From: Guadua angustifolia
Lineage: Eukaryota > Streptophyta > Magnoliopsida > Poales > Poaceae
Reading direction: 5' to 3'
DNA: 64,000 nt
Assembly (NCBI GenBank): GCA_036346375.1
Contig: CM070501.1
Coordinates: forward strand, 57,143,326 to 57,207,325
The position numbers were made by a program, and so were the translations under genes. How positions within the stretch are numbered: position 1 is the stretch's first letter; each line of letters opens with the position of its first letter. Positions 55,017 through 64,000 of the stretch are shown here, piece after piece. Under the pieces are notes generated by a model. The model did no database searches. It was not told the origin of the DNA and saw nothing but the letters and a program-made list of their open reading frames with translations.

Positions 55017-55598
55017 CGAACTTTTGCCTTTGAACAGATACAGGATCAGCAGGAGATGGCAGGTCCTTGACATCTGTAGCTGATGAAATTCTTCCGTCTC
55101 TTCGTCCCAGAGGCACTGACCAACTTGGTCCACCTGGGCGAGAGGTGTCCGGAGCGCCAAGTACCCCGGTGTTCCTTACACCTTTTTCTCGCAGAGACAA
55201 GGATGCAAGGCTACTCTCTATCAGTATGCTCATGTCCCAGACAGCTTCATTCCCAAGATCCCGCTCGCTGATGGCAAGAACTATGAGCCCCATAGATGCT
55301 AGGAGGATATCTTTGATGCCATAAGAAATGCTCAACATTTGATTTACATCACTGGCTGGTCTTTGTACACTGAAACCAAATTGGTTAGGGACACCAATCG
55401 GCCGAAAGCTGGAGGAGATGTTACTCTTGGGGAGTTGCTCAAGAGTAAGGCTAGTGAAGGTGTTCGGGTTCTAATGCTGGTGTGGGATGACAGGACTTCA
55501 GTTGGGTTGCTGAAGAGAGATGGCCTGATGGCCACACATGATGAGGAGACTGCAAATTATTTCCATGGCACGGACGTGCACTGTGCGTCTGTGCCCTG
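55017..55598 (+). pseudogene. phospholipase D alpha pseudogene, 5' segment
   Basis: Phospholipase D alpha hydrolyses membrane phospholipids to phosphatidic acid. From about 55147 the sequence reads KYPGVPYTFFSQRQGCK, YAHVPDSFIPKIPLADGKNY, EPHRC, a TAG stop at 55300-55302 where the family has Trp, then EDIFDAIRNAQHLIYITGW, DTNRPKAGGDVTLGELLKSK, VRVLMLVWDDRTSVGLLKRD and GLMATHDEETANYFHGTDVH. The N-terminal C2 domain is missing and the left boundary is uncertain. It stops at a copia LTR and continues at 62850 with CPRNLDDSGNIV. Confidence 0.85.
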
Positions 55599-57015
55599 TG
55601 TTGAAGTAATAGCAGTATGAGCATAATGAAACAATGACTTAACCCAGATATGACTAAGCACACAATATCCATATTGCCAGGAATGTATGAGAGCATCATG
55701 ATTACTATTGGAACAAGCTTGTAAGCAAATAAACTCATGATCTGTCCACATATAAGCATGGCATCAAGTATGGACAATAGACAAATTAAACAAAACAGCA
55801 TAAAGCTCATGTTTGTTTTAGCAATTTTGCTCTCAGATTTCATAAATTGATGGGTTGCTCCAAATGAGCCTTCCAACACCGATTTAAGCAGTATATACCA
55901 CAGAATATATCAATCTGAAATCAGTGAATCTACACAATTCAGCACTGTTTTAAGAAAATTGATTCACTAGGACTCAGTTATGGACTTATGACAAGCTCCT
56001 GAACAGCAAGACAACAATAAAATGGTCTAACACACAGGCACCAAACTAGTGACAATTAAGTTCCAGAATGTATCAATGATACCAAAGCTATTCAAGCCAC
56101 GTAACAGGAACTAATCACAGGATGGCATATCACATATCTAGAAGCAACAAGGCCAAGATGAAGTCTAAACACAATGATCTAAAACAGTGCTGAACTACAG
56201 AAAGCACTCACTAACTAGCAGATCAATATAATCTCAACTACATGAATCATCATTGAGCGGCAGCAATAGAACAAAACAGTGTTTCCAGATCGAGAAAAAC
56301 AGCCTCTAGCTCGAAGGCTAGTTCCCCAAATTTCTCAATCGGTCCACTGACACAATACCAACAGAGGGGAGTAAAAATTCCTTACACAGCGTCGGATCCG
56401 AGCCGACGAAGTCGAGACAAAGCGCGAATAGGTCGCTGTCCCAGAAACCAAATTTCCAGGCTACACATGCAGCCACTGGAAAGTGATTCGGGGATACGAT
56501 GCCGTCACTTCTACAACTAACAGATTTGAAGTAGAAGCCCGAGATCGAGAGGAAGCGCAAGCAGCACAAATGACCACCCGTGTACACCGGTACCAAGTCA
56601 AAGAAGGCAACAGCAATACCACCACCACATGCGAGCGCCTCCAGGCACACTACCAGCACCACCACCGCCAGGGGACCGACGGTGGAGAGCAGGAAAAACC
56701 CGAAGCACCAAGAGATGGAATTCAGAAGTGGAAACAGCCAAGAATGAGGAAAAAGAATCCATCTGTTTGAGAGAGAGGTGCTTCCCTTATAGCCGAGCCG
56801 AAGCAACGGGATCCCGCATGAGCCGGAGCTCGATCCTCATCACCCGCGCGCACGAAGACACTCCTCCCCCAAAATCGCTCCCGCCGCCAAGAGCAGGTTC
56901 CCAGCAAGGAAACCCTTGCTCGATATTTTGTCCTGGCAGCAGGGAGGTCTTCCTCCTTATTCTTCTCACGTGGTGAGAGTGGGCCGGCCATTTCGGCCCA
57001 GGCAAAAGCCCAACA
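55599..57015 (-). repeat. 3' LTR of copia element (element orientation)
   Basis: Pairs with 61438-62849. Differences are concentrated at about 56030-56060 and 56390-56660 relative to the other copy. Confidence 0.9.
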
Positions 57016-57645
57016 ATCCCCACCCTTTTGCCTCAATCGACAATGGTAATGACACTGTGAAATCTCGTTTAATATACTGCTGTTCAACATAGGTACCGCA
57101 AAGGTTTGAACCAATGTTTAGCTACAAGAAATCCAACCCGACACAGACAGTGGAGGACTACGCCTTGATCCAGAGCCTTGATGTGAGGGCATTCATTCAG
57201 ATAGCACGCAAGATTAGGTCGCAAATCGCACCTCTAGCAGGGCAGACGTTACTGGCCATGTCCTTGTATCCATTCATGAGCTCTCTAGAGAGTATACCCT
57301 AAACTCTCACGGATCGCGACCCCACGATCTGCTCACATAGGTTCGTTCTTCAAGGGAATCCTGTAGGACAATTCCCTAGCCTTATTATGGCTCCGAACTC
57401 ATTAAGAGGTTTTCACCTCATCCCGCCTTCTGAGTAAGCCATTGCAATGAATGGGACTTTATTAGGTGTGCTTTACAAGTACACACGCCTTAGTTGTCCC
57501 AGAGCTCGATTCAAGGATCGCCTTTCGGTCAGATGGGTTACCACCGTTGGTTACCACTAGCAGGTATAAGCCCCATTCCTCTGACGCCGCTCGATAGTAG
57601 TCCTAGATAGACCCTTTGTAAAAGGATCGGCTAGGTTACTAGCGG
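57016..57645 (-). other. copia pol end, 3' spacer and polypurine tract
   Basis: At about 57565-57650 the minus strand reads NTLDAASNLADPFTKGL, the C-terminal tail of copia RNase H. The rest up to the polypurine tract at about 57016-57030 is non-coding. Confidence 0.7.
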
Positions 57646-59336
57646 CATCGAGTGTATTCTACAACAATAACACCCATCTCTCTCGCATGCTTAGAAACGG
57701 ACTTAAGTCTCCTCTTAATATGCCTCGAGGACTTCATATTGTCCTTTCTATTCTTAACCTTGACTATCACAGTCTGGTTATCGCAATATACTAGGACAGC
57801 TGGAATCGGCTTTTACAGCACTGGTAGGTCAGAAAGAAGCTCCTTGAGCCATTCTGCCTCCACAGCTGCTGAATCTAGAGCAACTAGTTCAGCCTCCATG
57901 GTTGAGCGTGTAATGACAGTCTGTTTTGCAGACTTCCATGACACGGCCCCACCTGCTATAGTGAAAACAAATCCACTAGTAGCCTTCATCTCATCCGAGT
58001 CACTGATCCAGTTAGAATCACTGAATCCTTCTAGGACAGCCGGATGGCCAAAGTAATGGATTCCAAGCTCCATGGTACCCTTGAGATACCTAAGTACCCT
58101 ATGTAGTGCTACCCAGTGATCATCTCCCGGATTAGCCGTGTAACGGCTTAATCTGCATACTGCATATGAGATGTCAGGTCTAGTAGCGCTACAGAGATAC
58201 ATCAAGGATCCAATTACTTGTGAATACAGGTGTTGATTAACACCTTCACCAGTGTGCTTGCAAAGCCTCATATTCGGATCATAGGGCGTGGAGGCAGGTT
58301 TAGAATCCATATGCCCGAAGCGGGTTAGGATCTTCTCCACATAATGGGACTGCGAAAGCGTGATCCCATTCTGACCCTTAACAAGCTTGATGTTAAGAAT
58401 AACATCAGCTTCTCCTAGATCCTTCATCTCAAAGTTTGAGGAGAGAAATTCTTTCGTCTCATTGATAACATCTAAGTCGGTCCCAAACAGTAATATGTCA
58501 TCTACGTAAAGACATAGAATGACACCTCGGCCCCTCTAAACCGATAATACACGATCATCTCGCTCGTTCACACGTAACCCAACAGATGTCAATGTGTTAT
58601 CAAATTTCTCATGCCACTGCTTGGGGGCTTGCTTAAGACCATACAAAGACTTAATCAAGCGACAAACCTTATTCTCCTGTCCCTTTACCACAAATCCGTC
58701 TGGCTGCTGCATATATATCTCCTCATCCAACTCTCCATTAAGAAAAGCGGTCTTTATGTCCATTTGATGGACTAGGAGATTACATGTCGCAGCCACTGCT
58801 ATAAGCACACGGATAGTAGGTAATCTGGCCACTGGGGAATAGGTATCAAAGTAGTCTTCACCCTCTTTCTGAGTGAAACCCTTAGCCACTAAGCGGGCCT
58901 TGTACTTTTCAATAGTACCATCAGTTCTCCTCTTCTTCTTGAATATCCATTTGCAACCCACTGGTTTGCATCCACTTGGTAGATCGGTGACTTCCCACGT
59001 CCCGTTAGCGATGATAGAGTCTATCTCGCTTCCCGCCTCCAAAGATTCTCAGATCCGGGATGCGAATGCCTCAGAGAGGGTTCGTGGCTCATCATCTACA
59101 AGATAAGTGGCAAAATCATCACCAAATGACTTTTCGGTCCTCTGTCTCTTACTCCTCCTCAACTCCAAGTCAGGAGTGGGCTCGGCCACTTCAGGAGGGA
59201 TAGAGTAGTGCTCACTCGAGCTGTCTGGTGTGATTATCTCATTAGATCTCATAGGAAAGATAGTCTCAAAGAACGTCGCATCACGAGACTCCATAAGGTC
59301 ATTTACAGTGACTTCGCTCGTCTCGGATTTGACCAC
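57646..59336 (-). pseudogene. copia reverse transcriptase and RNase H
   Basis: Minus-strand blocks: SKRQRTEKSFGDDF linker, GCKPVGCKWIFKKKRRTDGT, EKYKARLVAKGFTQKEGEDY, HQMDIKTAFLNGELDEEIYM, YGLKQAPKQWHEKFD, catalytic YVDD (58497-58508), RPDISYAVCRLSRYTANPGD and TSGFVFTIAGGAVSWKSAKQ. A stop and shift near 58536 and another near 59045 interrupt an otherwise well-preserved frame. Confidence 0.85.
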
Positions 59337-59395
59337 TAGAAACCTATAAGTCGGTCTTTATTAGAAAGATATCCTAGAAAGACACATCTCTGATC

Positions 59396-60316
59396 TTAGG
59401 TCCTAGTTTCCTCTTCTTGATGCGGCAAACCGACCTTAGTGAGGCGACCCTGTGCACGAAGATGGGACAGATTAGGCTTTCTCCCCTTCCATCCTTCATA
59501 AGGGGTTACCTCGCGGTTGCGAGGCGCCACCCTATTTAGGACATAGTTAACTGTGAGAACTGCCTCCCCCCACCATCGGACCGACATACCTGAACTTTGT
59601 AACAAGGAGTTAACCAAGTCACATAGAGTTCGGTTCTTTCGTTCCGCTACCCCATTAGATTGGGGAGAATAGGGAGGTGTGGTTTCATGAATGATACCAC
59701 TTTCTTCACAGAAGTGAGCAAAATCCTTAGAGATGTATTCACCTCCTCTATCGGACCTTAGTCGTTTTGTTGTCTTTTCTAGTTGGTTTTCCACTTCAGC
59801 TTTATAGATTTTAAAGAAATCTAGTGCTTCATCCTTACTTTTAAGCAAGTAGACATAACAGTATCTAGTACTATCATCTATGAGAGTAAAGAAATAGCGC
59901 TTGCCACCTTTAGTATATATGCTATTCATCTCACAAAGATCAGAATGGACTAGCTCTAGTGGAGAGGTGCTTCGCCCTTCGACCGAGTGAAACGGTTTTC
60001 TGGGTTGCTTAGCTTGCACACACACTTCACACTTAGAACCCTTCTCATAGTTATATTCTGGAATTAAGTTCATTTTGCTCAACCGCGCAATAGCCTCAAA
60101 ATTCAAATGACATAAACGAGAATGCCATACATCATGAGTTTTATTACAAACCACATTGAAAATGGAAATATTATTCTGACATAAGACAGAGAGACTAAAC
60201 ATGCCGTCTCTATCATACCCCTTGCCAATAAAGGCACCATACTTGGTCAAAATGACCTTATTAGACTCGAACACTAATCTGACGCCCTGTCTACACAAGG
60301 CAGAACCACTGATCAA
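59396..60316 (-). pseudogene. copia integrase
   Basis: An uninterrupted minus-strand frame of about 300 residues: VWHSRLCHLNFEAIARLSKM (HHCC zinc region with CEVCVQAKQ), SPLELVHSDLCEMNS, LIDDSTRYCYVYLLKSKDEA, LRSDRGGEYISKDFAHFCEE and PPYSPQSNGVAERKNRTL, containing the D, D and E catalytic residues. The domain itself appears intact, but flanking shifts separate it from the rest of pol. Confidence 0.85.
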
Positions 60317-61415
60317 GTTACGCGCGATCGTGGCACGTCTGAAAGACGTCGCGAAGAACTAGCGTCTTGCCTGAGGTAAGCTTCAGGCAGACCTGGCCAA
60401 TCCCTCGAATCTGTGCTGCTGCTCCGTTGCCCATCAAGACGGATCCACAATCTTGACCCTGAAATGAAGTGAAAGAGGTTCTCACAAGACTATATGACGC
60501 GTTGCACTCAGACGATCCACCAATCAAATGATGAATCACCATAAAGGCTCTAGGTACATACCCATCGGGAGCCGAGGGCGCCATCGCAACGCGGCGCCTC
60601 GGCCTTACGGCCGCCCTCACGACTGGTCTTTGGTCCTTGCCCTTACGGTCGCGGCACCTCGGCAAGCAGTGTGACGATGCCACAAACGAAAGGCATCAAA
60701 TCCTCCTTTCTCTTCATGTTCTTTCCCTTTGCGCCAGTCTGGTTCTGGGGCTTCTTCTTTTTCTTTCCACCACCGGCGTTGAAGGTCTTGGTGTCAACCA
60801 AGTGAGCCTGGACCTGGGACGTGGAGTGCTTACCTCCACTAGCACGGGCTCGCTCCTCGACATTTATAGCTGCCTGAAGTTCGGGAACAGTCAGGCGCTC
60901 CTTTATGTGTCGACGAGCGGTCACAAAGTCACGCCACGAGGGCGGCAGCTTAGCCAAGATCACATTAACCTGAAAGTTCTCTGGCAAGAGACAGTCATAC
61001 TGGTTCAGGTCCCTAACGTGGAGTCAAGCTCTGGACTCGCTTCCATAATAGACCGATTCTCTACCATCTTATAATTCAGGTAGTTCTCGACTATAAAGCT
61101 TTCATTCCCGTTGTCCCCTTCAGAGAACTTTTGTTCTAGGTCATCCCACACTTCCTTCGCCGTCTTGTAGTTTGAGTAGATGTCGAAAAGCCTATTTGAG
61201 ACTACGGCTAACAATCGTGCTAGGGCAGCGTGATTCGCTTCCTCCCAGCGCCTATTCTCCTCATCAGAAAGGGGAATAGGGGGCAAGGGAGGACTGCATA
61301 TCACCCAAAAGACCTTAAGGTCCATCAGCCACAACCTAGCACGTGCCTGCCAGCGTTTAAAGCTGGAGCCGTCAAAGATCTCAGGCTTAACTACGTCACT
61401 ACTACCGGAGGCCAT
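60317..61415 (-). pseudogene. copia gag and protease remnant
   Basis: Gag starts MASGSSDVVKPEIFDGSSFK at 61415 and runs through WQARARLWLMDLKVFWVI, then in a shifted frame FQVNVILAKLPPSWRDFVTA. The zinc-knuckle region (FVCGIVTLLAEVP and CRDRKGKDQRP) is split by a shift near 60660. Protease is represented by DCGSVLMGNGAAAQIRGIGQ; its active-site D(S/T)G stretch just before is frameshifted. Confidence 0.8.
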
Positions 61416-61437
61416 TACACAAGTTTGGTTTCTGGAT

Positions 61438-62849
61438 TGTTGAAGTAATAGCAGTATGAGCATAATGAAATAATGACTTAACCCAGATATGACTAAGCAC
61501 ACAATATCCATATTGCCAGGAATGTATGAGAGCATCATGATTACTATTGGAACAAGCTTGTAAGCAAATAAACTCATGATCTGTCCACATATAAGCATGG
61601 CATCAAGTATGGACAATAGGCAGATTAAACAAAACAGCATAAAGCTCATGTTTGTTTTAGCAATTTTGCTCTCAGATTTCATAAATTGATGGGTTGCTCC
61701 AAATGAGCCCTCCAACACCGATTTAAGCAGTATATACCACAGAATATATCAATCTGAAATCAGTGAATCTACACAATTCAGCACTGTTTTAAGAAAATTG
61801 ATTCACTAGGACTCGATTATGGACTTATGACAAGCTCCACAACACAGAAGACAAAGAATAAAATGGTCTAACACACGGGCACGGACTAGTGACAATTAAG
61901 TTCCGAATGTATCAATGATACCAAAGCTATTCAAGCCACGAACAGAACTAATCACAGGATGGCATATCACATATCCGTAGCAACAAGGCCAAGATGAAGT
62001 CTAAACACAATGATCTAAAACAGTGCTGAACTACAGAAAGCACTCACTAACTAGCAGATCAATATAATCTCAACTACATGAATCATCATTGAGCGGCAGC
62101 AATAGAACAAAACAGTGTTTCCAGATCGAGAAAAACAGCCTCTAGCTCGAAGGCTAGTTCCCCAAATTTCTCAATCGGTCCATCGACACAATACCAACAG
62201 AGGGGAGTAAAATTCCTTACACAAATACGGATCCGAGCCGACGAAGTCGAGACAAAGCGCGAACAGTCATCGTCCCGAAACCAAATTTCGGGCTACACAC
62301 GCAGACCATCGGAAAGTGATTCGGGATACGATGCCGTCACTTCTACAACGAATGATTTGAAGTAGAAGCCCGAGATGCACGAAGAAGCGGAAGAAGCACA
62401 CAATGACCACCCGTGGCCACCGGTACCAAGTCAAAGAAGGCAACAAGAATACCACCACCACACGCGAAGCGCCCAGGGCACACATTGAAGACCACCACCG
62501 CCAGGGGACCGACGGTGGAGAGCAGGAAAAACCCGAAGCACCAAGAGATGGAATTCAGAAGTGGAAACAGCCAAGAATGAGGAAAAAGAATCCATCTGTT
62601 TGAGAGAGAGGTGCTTCCCTTATAGCCGAGCCGAAGCAACGGGATCCCGCATGAGCCGGAGCTCGATCCTCATCACCCGGCGCGCACGAAGACACTCCTC
62701 CCCCAAAATCGCTCCCGCCGCCAGGAGCAGGTTCCCAGCAAGGAAACCCTTGCTCGATATTTTGTCCTGGCAGCAGGGAGGTCTTCCTCCTTATTCTTCT
62801 CACGTGGTGGGAGTGGGCCGGCCATTTCGGCCTAGGCAAAAGCCCAACA
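61438..62849 (-). repeat. 5' LTR of copia element (element orientation)
   Basis: Pairs with 55599-57015. The gag frame is open backwards into this LTR for about 300 bases, encoding a hydrophobic stretch (LFCLICLLSILDAMLICG), probably by chance. Confidence 0.9.
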
Positions 62850-63924
62850 CCCTGTGCCCTCGCAACCTTGATGATTCAGGCAACATTGTTTAGGATCTGC
62901 AGATATCAACTATGTTCACACACCATTAAGGGTAGTAGCCGTTGATCATGAGATGCCAAACAAGGGCTCCCAGCAAAGGAGGATAGTCAGCTTCGTTGGT
63001 GGCATCGACCTTTGTGATGGAAGATATGACACTCAGTACCATTCCTTGTTTAGGACACTTGACAGTGTCCATCATCCATCATGATGACTTCACCAGCCAA
63101 ACTTTGCGACTGCATCGATCAAGAAAGGTGGTCCAAGGGAGCCATGGCATGATATTCATTCACTGCTGGAAGGGTCAATTGCTTGGGATGTTCTTTACAA
63201 TTTCGGGCAGAGATGGAGAAAACAGGGCGGTAAGGATCTCCTTGTACAGCTTAGGGATCTTTCTGAAATTATTATTCCTCCATCCCCCGTCATGTTCCCA
63301 TAGGATAGAGTCTAGAGATACATGGAATGTTCAGCTCTTCAGATCCATTGATGGTGGTGCTGCTTTTGGCTTCCCTGATGCTCCCGAGGACGCTGCAAGA
63401 GCTGGGCTTGTCAGTGGAAAGGATCAAATCATTGAGAGGAGCATCCAGGATGCATACATAAATGCCATCCGGAGGGTGAAGAACTTTATCTATATTGAGA
63501 ACCAGTACTTCCTTGGAAGTTCGCATTGCTGGAAACCTGAAGAAATTGGTGCTCTGCATTTGATTCCTGAGGAGCTCGCATTGAAGGTTGTCAAGTAAGA
63601 TTGAAGCTGGGGAATGGTTCACTGTTAATGTTGTGGTGCCAATGTGGCCTGAGGGTGTTCCAGAGAGTGCGTCTGTGCAAGCAATTCTGGACTGGCAAAG
63701 GAGAACAGTGGAGATGATGTACACTAACATCACACAAGCTCTTCAAGCCAAGGGGATTGCAGCAAACCACAAGGATTACCTCACCTTCTTCTGCTTAGGG
63801 AACCGCGAGGTGAAGCAGAGCGGGGAATATGAACCCCAGGAACACCCAGAACCTGACACTGATTACATCCGGACTCAAGAGGCCAGGAGGTTCATGATCT
63901 ATGTTCATGCCAAAATGATGATAG
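62850..63924 (+). pseudogene. phospholipase D alpha pseudogene, 3' segment
   Basis: It continues the segment ending at 55598: CPRNLDDSGNIV, a TAG, DLQISTMFTHH, then stops where the first HxKxxxxD catalytic motif should be, so HKD1 is destroyed. Further blocks are VDHEMPNKGSQQRRIVSFVG, GIDLCDGRYDTQYHSLFRTL, DAAFGFP-type SIDGGAAFGFPDAPEDAARA, IYIENQYFLGSSHCWKP and YLTFFCLGNREVKQSGEYEP. The exon ends FMIYVHAKMMI at a GT donor (63924/63925), the beginning of HKD2; the next exon lies outside the window. Several further stops (about 63090, 63300) confirm a pseudogene. Confidence 0.85.
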
Positions 63925-64000
63925 GTACGGAGTCAGTTTTAACCATCCTTGGATTGCAGATTTGCGTTACATTTTACATTGGCCTACGCAAATTTTGTTT

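Larger units (their letters stand above)
55599..62849 (-). mobile_element. 7.25-kb Ty1/copia retrotransposon in phospholipase D exon
   Basis: LTRs of about 1.41 kb (55599-57015 and 61438-62849) begin TGTTGGGC and end TTCAACA on the minus strand. Gag, protease, integrase, reverse transcriptase and RNase H follow in copia order on that strand. A polypurine tract (AAAAGGGTGGGGAT, minus strand) adjoins the 3' LTR. No initiator-tRNA-type primer site follows the 5' LTR; gag ATG (61415) comes after only 22 bases. LTRs look roughly 95% alike. CTGTGCCC is repeated at the two flanks but offset by a few bases from the LTR ends. Confidence 0.9.

Noticed and set aside
55451..55879. minus-strand frame with predicted membrane helices in the copia LTR
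   Set aside because: Present only because the LTR lacks stops in one phase. Joined to gag in one LTR and to phospholipase D antisense in the other, with no conserved domain.

Overview
The window is nuclear DNA of a flowering plant, almost certainly a grass (Poaceae). Host-gene exons are GC-rich with GT-AG introns. The families present are typical of grasses: an Alba-domain protein, an ATS3-type PLAT protein, polygalacturonase, class III peroxidase, phospholipase D alpha and a NAC fragment. Tat-type Ty3/gypsy, Ty1/copia, LINE, CACTA, hAT and Mutator-like elements fill the rest. I cannot name the species. Only two host genes look potentially functional: the Alba gene at 23.15-24.70 kb (+), with one apparent 1-base deficit in exon 1, and the ATS3/PLAT gene at 39.30-39.86 kb (-). 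All other host genes are broken copies or fragments. Layout: 0-2.5 kb holds a broken NAC exon and AT-rich filler. 2.5-4.64 kb is a 2.1-kb Mutator-like element with long, minisatellite-rich inverted ends. 4.85-6.64 kb is a large foldback repeat. 6.66-9.61 kb is a chain of six related MITEs joined by (TA)n tracts. 10.51-16.08 kb is a foldback MITE split by a 5.2-kb CACTA element that carries exons of 3-ketoacyl-CoA thiolase and a probable O-fucosyltransferase, plus a LINE piece. 16.1-17.2 kb holds four more TA-anchored MITEs. 17.21-22.78 kb is a degenerate Ty1/copia element with a LINE and a MITE inside it. The Alba gene follows, then a decayed DUF393 (DCC) gene (25.67-26.66 kb, +) and, convergent with it, a polygalacturonase pseudogene (26.85-29.78 kb, -) containing two DNA transposons with clean 8-bp target duplications. 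30-38.2 kb holds LTR remnants, a 3.0-kb TG...CA unit that looks like a solo LTR with a 5-bp target duplication, and a hAT-like element. From 41 to 54.3 kb a LINE is split by a 10.6-kb Tat-type gypsy element whose pol genes run on the minus strand and which has a separate plus-strand antisense ORF region with its own TATA box. 54.4-64 kb has the last exon of a peroxidase (-) abutting a phospholipase D alpha pseudogene (+), which is split by a 7.25-kb copia element (minus orientation). The genes do not form a pathway. The coherent story is nested transposition: insertions can be ordered in time because each interrupts an older unit whose two halves still match. I found no tRNA, rRNA or CRISPR array. 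Functional statements rest on motif recognition by eye; no alignments or searches were run.
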